Of a stretch of 12,623 nt of DNA, positions 1-6,599 are shown piece by piece. Numbering within the stretch: position 1 is the stretch's first letter; each line of letters opens with the position of its first letter. The position numbers were made by a program, and so were the translations under genes. The notes beneath the pieces are model-generated. The model was not told where the DNA came from and did not search any database. It worked only from the letters and a program-made list of their open reading frames with translations. Source of the stretch: an uncultured Gammaproteobacteria bacterium (lineage in GTDB: Bacteria; Pseudomonadota; Gammaproteobacteria; Nitrosococcales; Methylophagaceae). The stretch lies in NCBI GenBank assembly GCA_913058195.1, contig CAJXPP010000041.1, forward strand, positions 1-12,623, read 5' to 3'.

Positions 1-13
1 ATTTTAAATCTAA

Positions 14-32
14 ATGCAAATCGTTCTCATTA
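14..32. promoter_or_regulatory. Fur-box-like palindrome
   Basis: On the minus strand this 19-bp site reads TAATGAGAACGATTTGCAT. The half sites AATGAGAA and TTTGCATT agree at 6 of 8 positions as an inverted repeat, around a 3-bp centre. This resembles proteobacterial Fur operators of the AATGAGAA/TTCTCATT type. It lies at the left edge and is separated from the dehydrogenase by a terminator and a tRNA remnant, so it more likely controls a gene beyond the left end. The call rests on pattern resemblance only. Confidence 0.4.
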
Positions 33-82
33 CACTTGGGTGTTATATGCCTGGATTACGCCTACCCAATATAAATTTCGCC

Positions 83-170
83 CAATAAAAAAGCCTCAGT
101 AGAGTGAATTACTGAGGCTTCGATATATGATGGTACCTAGGGCCAGAATCAAACCGGCACGCCCGTGAGG
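83..170 (-). repeat. Direct repeat copy 1 (tRNA-Leu 3' end plus terminator)
   Basis: This is the left copy of a cassette that recurs at 1585-1673 in the same orientation. Shared exact blocks include GCCTCAGTAGAGT, TACTGAGGCTT, TATATGATG, GAATCAAACCGGCA and GCCCGTGA, with scattered differences between them. The two copies flank the dehydrogenase gene, as attL and attR repeats at a tRNA gene would. Confidence 0.75.
85..120 (-). terminator. Rho-independent terminator downstream of tRNA remnant copy 1
   Basis: A perfect 11-bp inverted repeat (91-101 with 110-120, AAGCCTCAGTA/TACTGAGGCTT) has an 8-nt loop. On the minus strand it is followed by TTTTTTATT. There is no T run on the plus-strand side, so it works leftward only. 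It sits just after the CCA end of the tRNA-like remnant, where a tRNA operon terminator belongs. Confidence 0.75.
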
Positions 171-190
171 CTGATGGGTTTCCCCTGCAT
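131..190 (-). pseudogene. tRNA-Leu 3'-half remnant, copy 1
   Basis: Read on the minus strand, this contains a tRNA-Leu-like variable arm (CCTCACGGGCGTG), a T arm (GCCGG TTTGATT CTGGC) and an acceptor strand ending in CCA. The T loop reads TTTGATT instead of the usual TTCGATT. The anticodon region is shortened to GGGGAAACCC with no proper seven-base loop, and no D arm or matching 5' acceptor strand (ACCTAGG) is visible upstream. It is therefore a decayed fragment, not a working tRNA. The leucine assignment rests on the long variable arm and the CGTGCCGGTT context. Confidence 0.65.
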
Positions 191-194
191 AGTA

Positions 195-223
195 AACGCT
201 ATCTGTAGGGAATGGAGTATAGT
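195..223 (+). promoter_or_regulatory. Weak candidate promoter for the dehydrogenase
   Basis: A TATAGT hexamer (218-223) is a 5/6 match to the sigma70 -10 element and lies about 54 bases before the chosen ATG. The hexamer at the right distance upstream (AACGCT, 195-200) is a poor -35. The site falls where the 5' half of the tRNA should have been, so the gene may use a promoter created at the junction. Low confidence. Confidence 0.25.
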
Positions 224-276
224 CAATCTCAGGGTACAGCGTGAAGATAAGAATTCTGACAGGAGAATATTTAAGA

Positions 277-1566
277 ATGGCGGCAATAAGTACATTTCAA
301 GATGCACTATTTCGAGTTAGATCACTGGCTGAGTTAGCTAATATCGATCCTGAAATTATTGAAGGATTATCGCACCCGAAAGAAATTATCATGGTTAATT
401 TGCCGATACGCATGGATGATGGATCACAACAGTATTTTTCAGGTTATCGCTGTCGTTATAATAGTACCCTTGGCCCAACTAAGGGTGGTGTGCGCTTTCA
501 CCCGAATGTGAATGAAGATGAAATCATAGCACTTAGCCTCTGGATGACTATAAAATGTGCTGTCGTTGATTTACCATTTGGTGGTGCCAAAGGTGGAATA
601 ACTGTTAACCCTAAAGAATTATCACCAATGGAACTTGAACGATTATCACGAGCATACATTCGTGTTCTCGCTGACTTTATCGGACCCCATAGAGATATTC
701 CAGCACCTGATATCTATACTAATTCTCGGATTATGGGTTGGATGATGGCTGAATATGATTCCATTAAACGCACTCATGCTCCTGATGTTATTACTGGGAA
801 GCCGATTGAGCTTGGAGGAAGTTTAGGCCGTGATGATGCCACAGGTCGGGGTGCTTACTTATGCACATTAGAATTAATTCATAAAATGGGTTGGAACCTG
901 ACAGATATGTCGATTGCGGTACAAGGTTTTGGTAATGGAGGCTATCATGTTGCCAGATTACTACAGCAGGCAGGTTGTAAAATTGTAGCCATTAGTGACT
1001 CTCAAGGAGGGATTTACTCTGAAGCAGGTTTTGATGTTGAAAGTCTATGGCAATGCAAACAACAATCGAAACGTATGAAAGGCGTCTATTGTAAGGGGTC
1101 AGTGTGTGAAATTGTGGAATATAAAACAATAAGCAATGATGAACTGTTAATTCTGGATGTTGATATCCTCATTCCTGCTGCACTGGAAGGTGTTATCACG
1201 AAACACAATGCTGATAATATCAAAGCTAAAGCAATTATCGAGATTGCTAATGGTCCAATCTTGTCTGAAGTTGATGATATTATTCATAACAAGGGGATCA
1301 AGGTTGTACCGGATGTATTGGCTAATGCGGGTGGTGTGACGGTTAGCTATTTTGAATGGGTGCAAAATCGTAGTGGACAGTCTTGGACGCTGGAAGACGT
1401 ACAGCAAAAACTAAAGGAAAAAATGATTACTTCTTTTTCAGCAGTGTGGGATTTAGCTGAAGATGAGGGTCGAACTCTACGAGAAGCCGCCTATGTGAAA
1501 GCGTTACGGAAAATAAGTAATGCAGTAGAAGCTCATGGCACACGAGATTACTTTGTACACAATTAA
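277..1566 (+). CDS. Glu/Leu/Phe/Val dehydrogenase family protein (probable glutamate dehydrogenase)
   Basis: This is an amino-acid dehydrogenase that would interconvert glutamate, or a branched-chain amino acid, and its 2-oxo acid with NAD(P) and ammonium in the cytoplasm. The 429-residue protein is full length for the family. The N-terminal domain carries TKGGVRFHP (Lys69) and the signature PFGGAKGGI with the catalytic Lys105. The Rossmann domain has GFGNGG at 217-222, preceded by SLGRDDATGRG. I chose ATG 277 over the in-frame GTG at 241 because AGGAGA lies at 261-266, ten bases upstream, while the GTG lacks a clear site. The motifs do not distinguish glutamate from leucine or valine specificity; the length and overall pattern favour glutamate. 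The gene stands alone between two direct repeats made of tRNA-Leu remnants and terminators, which suggests it was acquired or duplicated as a unit. Confidence 0.92.
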   Translation: MAAISTFQDALFRVRSLAELANIDPEIIEGLSHPKEIIMVNLPIRMDDGSQQYFSGYRCRYNSTLGPTKGGVRFHPNVNEDEIIALSLWMTIKCAVVDLPFGGAKGGITVNPKELSPMELERLSRAYIRVLADFIGPHRDIPAPDIYTNSRIMGWMMAEYDSIKRTHAPDVITGKPIELGGSLGRDDATGRGAYLCTLELIHKMGWNLTDMSIAVQGFGNGGYHVARLLQQAGCKIVAISDSQGGIYSEAGFDVESLWQCKQQSKRMKGVYCKGSVCEIVEYKTISNDELLILDVDILIPAALEGVITKHNADNIKAKAIIEIANGPILSEVDDIIHNKGIKVVPDVLANAGGVTVSYFEWVQNRSGQSWTLEDVQQKLKEKMITSFSAVWDLAEDEGRTLREAAYVKALRKISNAVEAHGTRDYFVHN

Positions 1567-1584
1567 TTTAAAATATCGGCCAGT

Positions 1585-1673
1585 CAATAAAAAGCCTCAG
1601 TAGAGTAATCTACTGAGGCTTTTTTATATGATGTTACCGTAGGGCTGGAATCAAACCGGCATGCCCGTGAAGG
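1585..1673 (-). repeat. Direct repeat copy 2 (tRNA-Leu 3' end plus terminator)
   Basis: This is the right copy of the cassette at 83-170, in the same orientation and about 1.5 kb away. It is slightly better preserved at the tRNA part, while the terminator has gained T runs on both sides. Confidence 0.75.
1589..1624. terminator. Bidirectional Rho-independent terminator after the dehydrogenase
   Basis: The inverted repeat 1589-1604 with 1609-1624 pairs over 16 bp, including the flanking A/T run, around a GTAA loop. GCCTCAGTAGA/TCTACTGAGGC is bounded by A5 on the left and T6 on the right, so both strands have a U tract. On the plus strand it ends the dehydrogenase message about 25 bases after the stop codon. 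On the minus strand it follows the tRNA remnant. Confidence 0.9.
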
Positions 1674-1690
1674 CGAGGTATTTTAAGTGC
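1632..1690 (-). pseudogene. tRNA-Leu(UAA) 3'-part remnant, copy 2
   Basis: On the minus strand this keeps an anticodon loop (ACTTAAAAT, anticodon UAA), a variable arm (CTCGCCTTCACGGGC) and a T arm (GCCGG TTTGATT CCAGC, with one stem mismatch). The acceptor end has ACA in place of CCA. The 5' side of the anticodon stem no longer matches, and the D arm and 5' acceptor strand are missing. It shares the unusual TTTGATT T loop with copy 1. It is a truncated, non-functional tRNA-Leu. Confidence 0.7.
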
Positions 1691-1755
1691 GAGAAATTAA
1701 CCGCTATGGAATCAGTAAGTTGAAGAGTTGTAATCTTTGATTTTTAGTGATCAGA

Positions 1756-1784
1756 TTGAGATTTCAAAAACGAGACTATATAGA
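1756..1784 (+). promoter_or_regulatory. Candidate sigma70 promoter for a small RNA or leader
   Basis: TTGAGA (1756-1761, 5/6 to TTGACA) and TATAGA (1779-1784, 4/6 to TATAAT) are separated by 17 bp. Transcription would start near 1791, five bases before a strong hairpin. The -10 is weak and the region AT-rich, so this is a moderate call supported mainly by what lies downstream. Confidence 0.35.
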
Positions 1785-1790
1785 AATTGA

Positions 1791-1911
1791 ACGAGATATT
1801 TTTCGGCTAGTTGGCCGCTAAGCCGAAGAATATTATTGAGTTTTATTGAGTGAAAGAGGTGTGAACGAAAGTCAGGATTGGTAAGAGAAACAATCACTCT
1901 TACCCTTTTTT
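1791..1911 (+). ncRNA. Candidate small RNA or attenuated leader, about 120 nt
   Basis: A non-coding stretch runs from the predicted start near 1791 to a terminator T run at 1911. It opens with a 13-bp hairpin (1796-1808 with 1821-1833, one G-T pair). The 12-nt loop contains the self-complementary word GGCC, which could allow loop-loop contacts. A 46-base single-stranded linker (1834-1879) leads to the terminator hairpin. I see no convincing open reading frame in it. It may be a free small RNA, or the prematurely ended 5' leader of the operon that starts at 2034. It matches no RNA family I recognise. Confidence 0.35.
1880..1911 (+). terminator. Rho-independent terminator
   Basis: GGTAAGAG (1880-1887) and CTCTTACC (1897-1904) form a perfect 8-bp stem with a 9-nt loop, followed by C and six T residues. 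No protein gene precedes it on the plus strand after the dehydrogenase's own terminator. It must therefore end an RNA that starts within 1690-1880. Confidence 0.75.
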
Positions 1912-1936
1912 AACCTCTTTTCCTGTCTGCTTGCGC

Positions 1937-1964
1937 GGAACTTATTGTTCTAGCCTCTGTCCTA
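1937..1964 (+). promoter_or_regulatory. RpoE-type ECF sigma promoter for the lipid operon
   Basis: GGAACTT (1937-1943) is an exact match to the RpoE-class -35 element. It is followed, after exactly 16 bp, by TCCTA (1960-1964), which fits the TCnnA -10 pattern. Transcription would start near 1971, giving a leader of about 60 bases. A short inverted repeat, CTGTC/GACAG (1957-1961 with 1967-1971), overlaps the -10 and predicted start. ECF control is plausible because related lipid clusters are known members of RpoE/ChrR regulons, but no sigma or anti-sigma gene lies in this window. Confidence 0.55.
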
Positions 1965-2033
1965 CCGACAGCATCTGTTCAGAAATAATCCCATAAGAAA
2001 AAAGTGGATACTGTAAGCTGGTTGGAGTAAAAA

Positions 2034-3317
2034 TTGACGGAGAAAATAGCAGTTATCGGAACAGGCATCGCTGGTATGGCGAGTGCTTGGTTGTTAGGGC
2101 AGCGCTATCAAATCCTCTTAATCGATAAGAATAATTATATTGGTGGGCATACCAACACTGTTTCTGTTGCCGATGAAGAAACCGATACTTTTACAGCCGT
2201 TGACACTGGTTTTATTGTCTACAATGAGCCTAATTATCCTAATCTAGTGGGTTTATTTGACACCCTTGATGTCGTGACACGGCCGACGGATATGACCTTT
2301 TCTGCTTCGATTTTAGACTCCGGGTTGGAGTACGCTGGTAACAACCTAGACACCTTATTTGCACAACGAAAAAACATGTTATCTCCCCGTTTTCTTAAAC
2401 TGGTTTATGACATCCTTAAATTCAACCGGCATGCTAAAGCCTTGGTCAATAATAGCCATGCCAATCCAGATTTGACCTTGGGTGACTTTCTCTCCGAACT
2501 TCATATCGGTAAGCCAATGCAAGATGATTATTTACTGCCTATGGCAGCAGCCATCTGGTCTTGTCCTCCACAACAAATGCAGACTTTCCCTGCTAAGAGC
2601 TTTGCTCAGTTTTTTAATAACCATGGCTTATTAAATGTCAGCGATCGTCCACAATGGCGCACTGTCGTCGGTGGTAGCCAACGTTATGTCGACAAATTGC
2701 TGGCTTCCTTTTCGGGAGAAATTATCGTCAATAACGGCGTTAGCAAGATTGTTCGTGAAGCAGATGGCGTCACTATTACACTAGAAGATGGCCAAGAGCA
2801 TCGTGTCGATCAGGTTGTTATCGCCACCCATGCTGACGATGCATTGCCTCTACTCGCCAATGCAACGGAACAAGAACAAAACCTATTGTCTTCATTTCGG
2901 TATCAAGAAAACGATACTTACTTGCATACCGATGCCAAGCTTATGCCAACACATCCCAAGGTCTGGTCGTGCTGGAATTACCTTGCCCGGCATAGTGGAG
3001 AAGTCCTTCCTTCGGTTTCTGTCAGCTATTGGATGAATGCCCTACAGGGCCTCGATTCAGCTCAAAATTATTTTGTTACGCTTAACCCACTTCAGGATAT
3101 CGATCCTGATAAAGTCATTCGCCGCATTCGATATATGCATCCTATTTTCGATACACAGGCCATGGCTTGTCAAAAACAGCTTCACCAGTTGCAAGGTCAA
3201 AATAGAACCTGGTTTGCAGGCAGTTACTTTGGTTATGGGTTTCATGAGGATGCACTCAGTTCTGCGGTTTCAATTGCTAAAAAACTGAATGTAGTTATTC
3301 CTTGGGAGCAAAAATAA
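2034..3317 (+). CDS. NAD(P)/FAD-dependent oxidoreductase, amine-oxidase-like (COG2907 type)
   Basis: This is a predicted flavoprotein, first gene of the six-gene operon. Residues 7-14 form the dinucleotide-binding loop (VIGTGIAG), with Asp31 at the end of the second strand and the conserved IGGHT segment just after. The C-terminal FAD-contact region includes the FAGSYFGYGFHEDALSS segment, and the 427-residue length fits the family. The start is TTG 2034, with GGAG at 2024-2027 six bases upstream. The first in-frame ATG falls inside the FAD-binding loop and would destroy it. In the family this gene travels with DUF1365 and a Cfa-like methyltransferase, and a role in oxidising or desaturating an acyl chain of a membrane lipid is inferred. 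Its substrate cannot be read from the sequence. Expression probably depends on the RpoE-type promoter at 1937. Confidence 0.88.
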   Translation: MTEKIAVIGTGIAGMASAWLLGQRYQILLIDKNNYIGGHTNTVSVADEETDTFTAVDTGFIVYNEPNYPNLVGLFDTLDVVTRPTDMTFSASILDSGLEYAGNNLDTLFAQRKNMLSPRFLKLVYDILKFNRHAKALVNNSHANPDLTLGDFLSELHIGKPMQDDYLLPMAAAIWSCPPQQMQTFPAKSFAQFFNNHGLLNVSDRPQWRTVVGGSQRYVDKLLASFSGEIIVNNGVSKIVREADGVTITLEDGQEHRVDQVVIATHADDALPLLANATEQEQNLLSSFRYQENDTYLHTDAKLMPTHPKVWSCWNYLARHSGEVLPSVSVSYWMNALQGLDSAQNYFVTLNPLQDIDPDKVIRRIRYMHPIFDTQAMACQKQLHQLQGQNRTWFAGSYFGYGFHEDALSSAVSIAKKLNVVIPWEQK

Positions 3318-3320
3318 ACG

Positions 3321-4103
3321 ATGGCAAGTCAACTGTTTTTCGGCCAAGTTATGCATCAACGCATGATGCCTATGGCCTATCGCTTCGCCTATCGCATCTT
3401 CGGTTTACTGATCGATATTGATTCAATTGAGCAAGAATTAGTCGCACTGAGATGGCTTAGTTTAGATCGCTTTAACTTGCTTAGTATTCGGACACAAGAT
3501 CATGGGCCCCGTGATGGATCCGCTTGGCGACCGTGGATAGATAAAATGCTGTCTGAGGCAGGTATACATGATGCCGTCCGAATTCACTTATCGTGTTTTC
3601 CTCGTATTCTTGGCTATGGTTTCAATCCCATCGCGGTTTGGTATTGTGATAATTCCGACGGTGAGACTGTTGCGATTATCAGCGAAGTCAGTAATACCTT
3701 CGGCGGTGTTTACCATTACGTGCATCACTCGGCCGGTGAGCCCTTAGAGTGGCCTGTGGAATGCATCACGGATAAACGCTTTCATGTCTCGCCATTTATC
3801 GATATGCAGCAAGAATATCATTTCAAATTCAGCCAATCTGAATCGAGTTTTGGCATTTTGATCAACGAATATCAGGATGATCAGCTCCACTTAATTGCAT
3901 CACAACAAGGCGATCTTCAAGTGCTCAATAATAGGCATTGTTTGAAGGCTTTTTTTATGATGCCACTGATGTCTTTCAAAATCATGTTCTTGATCCACTG
4001 GCACGCCGTAAAAATCTGGGCACGGGGTGGACAATTTCACTCCTATGACGAAAAAAAACAACAAGAGGTCAAAAGCGAATGGATAGTCAAAACGCGCAAA
4101 TAA
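3321..4103 (+). CDS. DUF1365 family protein
   Basis: This 260-residue protein of the DUF1365 family has no established biochemical activity that I know of. Visible family features are the N-terminal GQVMHQRMMPMAYRF segment (8-22), DHGPRDGSAWRPW (60-72), CFPRILGYGFNPIAVWYC (92-109) and SEVSNTFGGVYHY (121-133). Near the C-terminus is a hydrophobic segment with HWHAVKIWARGGQFH that may touch the membrane. It starts three bases after the stop of the flavoprotein gene, with GGGAG twelve bases upstream. Its last 25 bases overlap the next gene, so translational coupling is likely. It almost always sits beside a Cfa-like gene, which suggests it acts on the same lipid substrate, perhaps as an accessory or oxygenating protein. 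That role is inference. Confidence 0.88.
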   Translation: MASQLFFGQVMHQRMMPMAYRFAYRIFGLLIDIDSIEQELVALRWLSLDRFNLLSIRTQDHGPRDGSAWRPWIDKMLSEAGIHDAVRIHLSCFPRILGYGFNPIAVWYCDNSDGETVAIISEVSNTFGGVYHYVHHSAGEPLEWPVECITDKRFHVSPFIDMQQEYHFKFSQSESSFGILINEYQDDQLHLIASQQGDLQVLNNRHCLKAFFMMPLMSFKIMFLIHWHAVKIWARGGQFHSYDEKKQQEVKSEWIVKTRK

Positions 4104-5296
4104 GATTATTGCCGGATGCCAGTGCACCGATTGCAATCAAATTGCTCTATCGTCTGCTGTCACGCTGCGAGCGTGGACGACTTAATATCACTGTCGATAA
4201 TGAGACTTATCTTGTCGAAGGAAAACAGGCTGGGCCTGATGCCAATATCACGATTCACAACGCCATTAAAATTATAAAAAAATTAAGTAATGATGGCGAT
4301 ATTGGCTTTGCTGAGGCCTATATGCAAGGCGATTGGGATACTGATAACTTATCTGATTTTCTCTATTGGGCCACGTTGAATCTAGGGACCTTATCTGACC
4401 ACCTTAAAGCAAATTTTTTTGTCCGCGCCTTTAACCGATTACGACATCTGACACGGCGTAATAGTGAGCGTGGTAGTCGTCGTAACATTTCAGCCCATTA
4501 TGATTTGGGTAATGATTTTTACCAACTCTGGCTTGACTCTACCATGACCTATTCAAGTGCCATCTTCGCGAATCCAGATGAAGATCTTGAGCAGGCACAA
4601 ACGCGAAAATATCAGCAATTACTTGCTTCTCTCGACGCCTTACCCGGACAACATATCTTGGAAGTAGGATGTGGATGGGGTGGTTTTGCTGAGTATGCTG
4701 CAAGGCAAGGCTATCGGGTTACTGGTGTTACTTTGTCCACTGAACAATTAGCCTGGGCTCAAAAGCGAATTGCGGATGCAGGCCTAGATGACCTTGTCGA
4801 TTTACGCTTACAGGATTATCGTCATATAGAAGAGCAGTACGATCATATTGTGAGTATTGAAATGTTTGAGGCCGTTGGTGAATCTTACTGGCCTAGCTTT
4901 TTTGATACGCTTTTTTCTCGCCTTAAACCGGGTGGCAAAATAGCCTTACAAACTATCACGATTGATCATCAGCACTTTGACCACTATCGACAAAATGTCG
5001 ACTTTATCCAACGCTATATTTTCCCCGGTGGTATGTTGCCTTCCCCAGAAGTTTTTGCTCAACATGCTGAGCGATCAGGACTGACTATCGAACAAGCAAC
5101 TGACTATGGTGCCGATTATGAGCGAACCGTTTTAGCTTGGCATCAACGCTTTAATGATGTTGTCCATCAAGTTGAAGCGCTCGGTTATGATAATCAATTT
5201 ATACGTATGTGGCGCTATTATTTATCTTATTGTGAAGCGGGTTTTCGAGATAAGCGCACCGGGGTTTATCAATACCTCATGGCTAAATCACACTAA
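4079..5296 (+). CDS. Cfa-like SAM-dependent lipid methyltransferase (CFA synthase family)
   Basis: The protein would transfer a methyl or methylene group from SAM to the double bond of a phospholipid acyl chain at the inner membrane. Its 405 residues compare with about 380 for E. coli Cfa. Family marks are NISAHYDLGND (136-146), the SAM loop LEVGCGWGGF (194-203), MFEAVGE (262-268), YIFPGGMLPS (313-322) and GADYERT (344-350). Compared from memory with the E. coli bicarbonate site, Glu264, Ile293 and Tyr347 are kept. Cys139 corresponds to Ser160 and His266 to Gln291. The product may therefore be a methylated or methylene fatty acid rather than a cyclopropane. ATG 4079 has an AAGAGG site upstream and overlaps the end of the DUF1365 gene. 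No gene symbol is given because of the active-site differences. Confidence 0.88.
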   Translation: MDSQNAQIRLLPDASAPIAIKLLYRLLSRCERGRLNITVDNETYLVEGKQAGPDANITIHNAIKIIKKLSNDGDIGFAEAYMQGDWDTDNLSDFLYWATLNLGTLSDHLKANFFVRAFNRLRHLTRRNSERGSRRNISAHYDLGNDFYQLWLDSTMTYSSAIFANPDEDLEQAQTRKYQQLLASLDALPGQHILEVGCGWGGFAEYAARQGYRVTGVTLSTEQLAWAQKRIADAGLDDLVDLRLQDYRHIEEQYDHIVSIEMFEAVGESYWPSFFDTLFSRLKPGGKIALQTITIDHQHFDHYRQNVDFIQRYIFPGGMLPSPEVFAQHAERSGLTIEQATDYGADYERTVLAWHQRFNDVVHQVEALGYDNQFIRMWRYYLSYCEAGFRDKRTGVYQYLMAKSH

Positions 5297-5298
5297 TC

Positions 5299-6591
5299 AT
5301 GTCTCGCGCTAGTCGTTATTGGTTTTATGGTTTGCCAGGGTTACCTTTGGCAGCCTTGGGCCTACCCCTATATATTTATTTGCCTACTTTTTATGCTGAA
5401 CAGCTTGGAATTGGGCTTGGTGCTGTGGGAATAGCCTTGTTGATCGCACGCGTCAGTGATGTATTAACTGACCCATTGATTGGCATGTTATCAGACTGGT
5501 TACCGATACCCTCGCGGCGTAAATGGCTAATGGCTCTTGCGACCCCCTTGTTAATTCTTGCCATTTGGGCACTTTTTATTCCACCTGAAGGTGCTGGCTT
5601 CTGGTGGCTGTTCTCATGGAGTTTGCTCGTTTATTTGGCATGGAGTTTACTAACATTACCTTATACCGCTTGGGGTGCTGAACTATCGGGAGATTATGAT
5701 CAACGAAGCACTATTACCGCCAGCCGTGAAAGCTTTGTTTTAATTGGTACTTTAGTCGCTGCAGGCTTACCCTTGGCAATGGGAATAGGCAGCGATGCAC
5801 CCGGCGAAGCCTTGGCTGTCCTCGCTCAATTTCTGGCTATTCTCCTCCCCGTCACCGTTCTGCTTTGCATCCTAAAAGTACCTGAATCTAATCGCCGATC
5901 CAACCCTATCGGGTTTCAAGCTGGTTTGACCTTATTGAAACAAAACAGCTTATTTATTCGATTACTGTTTGCCTATTTTATGAATGGTATTGCGAATGGG
6001 TTGCCTGCCACCCTATTTCTACTCTTTGTTAGTTATGTTCTGGTATTACCAGAGCAGTTTGGATTATTACTCTCTGCTTATTTTGTCAGTGGCTTAATCG
6101 GCTTACCCCTTGGTATTAAACTCGCACAACGTTTTAATAAACACCGTGTTTGGGGGATCTCTATGCTGTGGGCTGCGGTTATTTTTGCTTGGGTGCCGAT
6201 CTTGGGTGCTGGGGACTTCGTTCCTTTCCTCATTATTTGTATTTTATCTGGCCTGAGCCTAGGCATCGACATGGCCTTACCTGCATCAATTCAGGCTGAT
6301 GTTATTGATCTCGATAGCGCCAAGGGCGGTGGACAACGAAGTGGGTTCTTCTTTGGCCTTTGGGGCATGGCGACTAAGTTATCACTGGCTTTGGCTGTTG
6401 GCATTGCTTTTCCCTTATTAGCTATCTTGGGCTTCGACACAGAAACAGCACCTGCGTATAATAATTTATTGGCACTTTCAGTACTTTATGGCTTGTTACC
6501 TATTCCATTTAAGCTATTAGCGGCTTGGACAATATGGAGTTTTCCGCTAGATCGTCAGCAACACCAAGCCATACAAAAACAACTCAATTGA
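5299..6591 (+). CDS. MFS transporter, MelB/GPH-type cation symporter family
   Basis: This is a polytopic inner-membrane protein of 430 residues with about twelve hydrophobic segments. The loop after the second segment reads RVSDVLTDPLIGMLSD (51-66). This is the MelB-type motif, with Asp54 and Asp58 matching the Na+-binding aspartates of the melibiose permease, so a cation-coupled symporter fold is well supported. The substrate is unknown; sugars are common in the family, but the setting suggests a lipid-related or stress-related solute. It starts two bases after the Cfa-like gene's stop codon and shows no strong Shine-Dalgarno of its own, so it probably depends on coupling. In other genomes the position after the Cfa-like gene can, as far as I recall, be held by DUF2878 instead. 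Confidence 0.85.
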   Translation: MSRASRYWFYGLPGLPLAALGLPLYIYLPTFYAEQLGIGLGAVGIALLIARVSDVLTDPLIGMLSDWLPIPSRRKWLMALATPLLILAIWALFIPPEGAGFWWLFSWSLLVYLAWSLLTLPYTAWGAELSGDYDQRSTITASRESFVLIGTLVAAGLPLAMGIGSDAPGEALAVLAQFLAILLPVTVLLCILKVPESNRRSNPIGFQAGLTLLKQNSLFIRLLFAYFMNGIANGLPATLFLLFVSYVLVLPEQFGLLLSAYFVSGLIGLPLGIKLAQRFNKHRVWGISMLWAAVIFAWVPILGAGDFVPFLIICILSGLSLGIDMALPASIQADVIDLDSAKGGGQRSGFFFGLWGMATKLSLALAVGIAFPLLAILGFDTETAPAYNNLLALSVLYGLLPIPFKLLAAWTIWSFPLDRQQHQAIQKQLN

Positions 6592-6599
6592 GGAACTTT

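Noticed and set aside
131..240. A complete, working tRNA-Leu gene
   Set aside because: The variable and T arms are present, but the anticodon loop, D arm and 5' acceptor strand do not match, so it is a remnant only.
241..276. GTG start for the dehydrogenase, adding 12 residues
   Set aside because: AGGAGA lies just before ATG 277 and the extra residues do not look like the family's N-terminus.
6525..6599. Earlier start for the DUF3833 gene inside the transporter gene
   Set aside because: It would place 25 polar residues ahead of a textbook lipoprotein signal peptide that has its own ribosome site.
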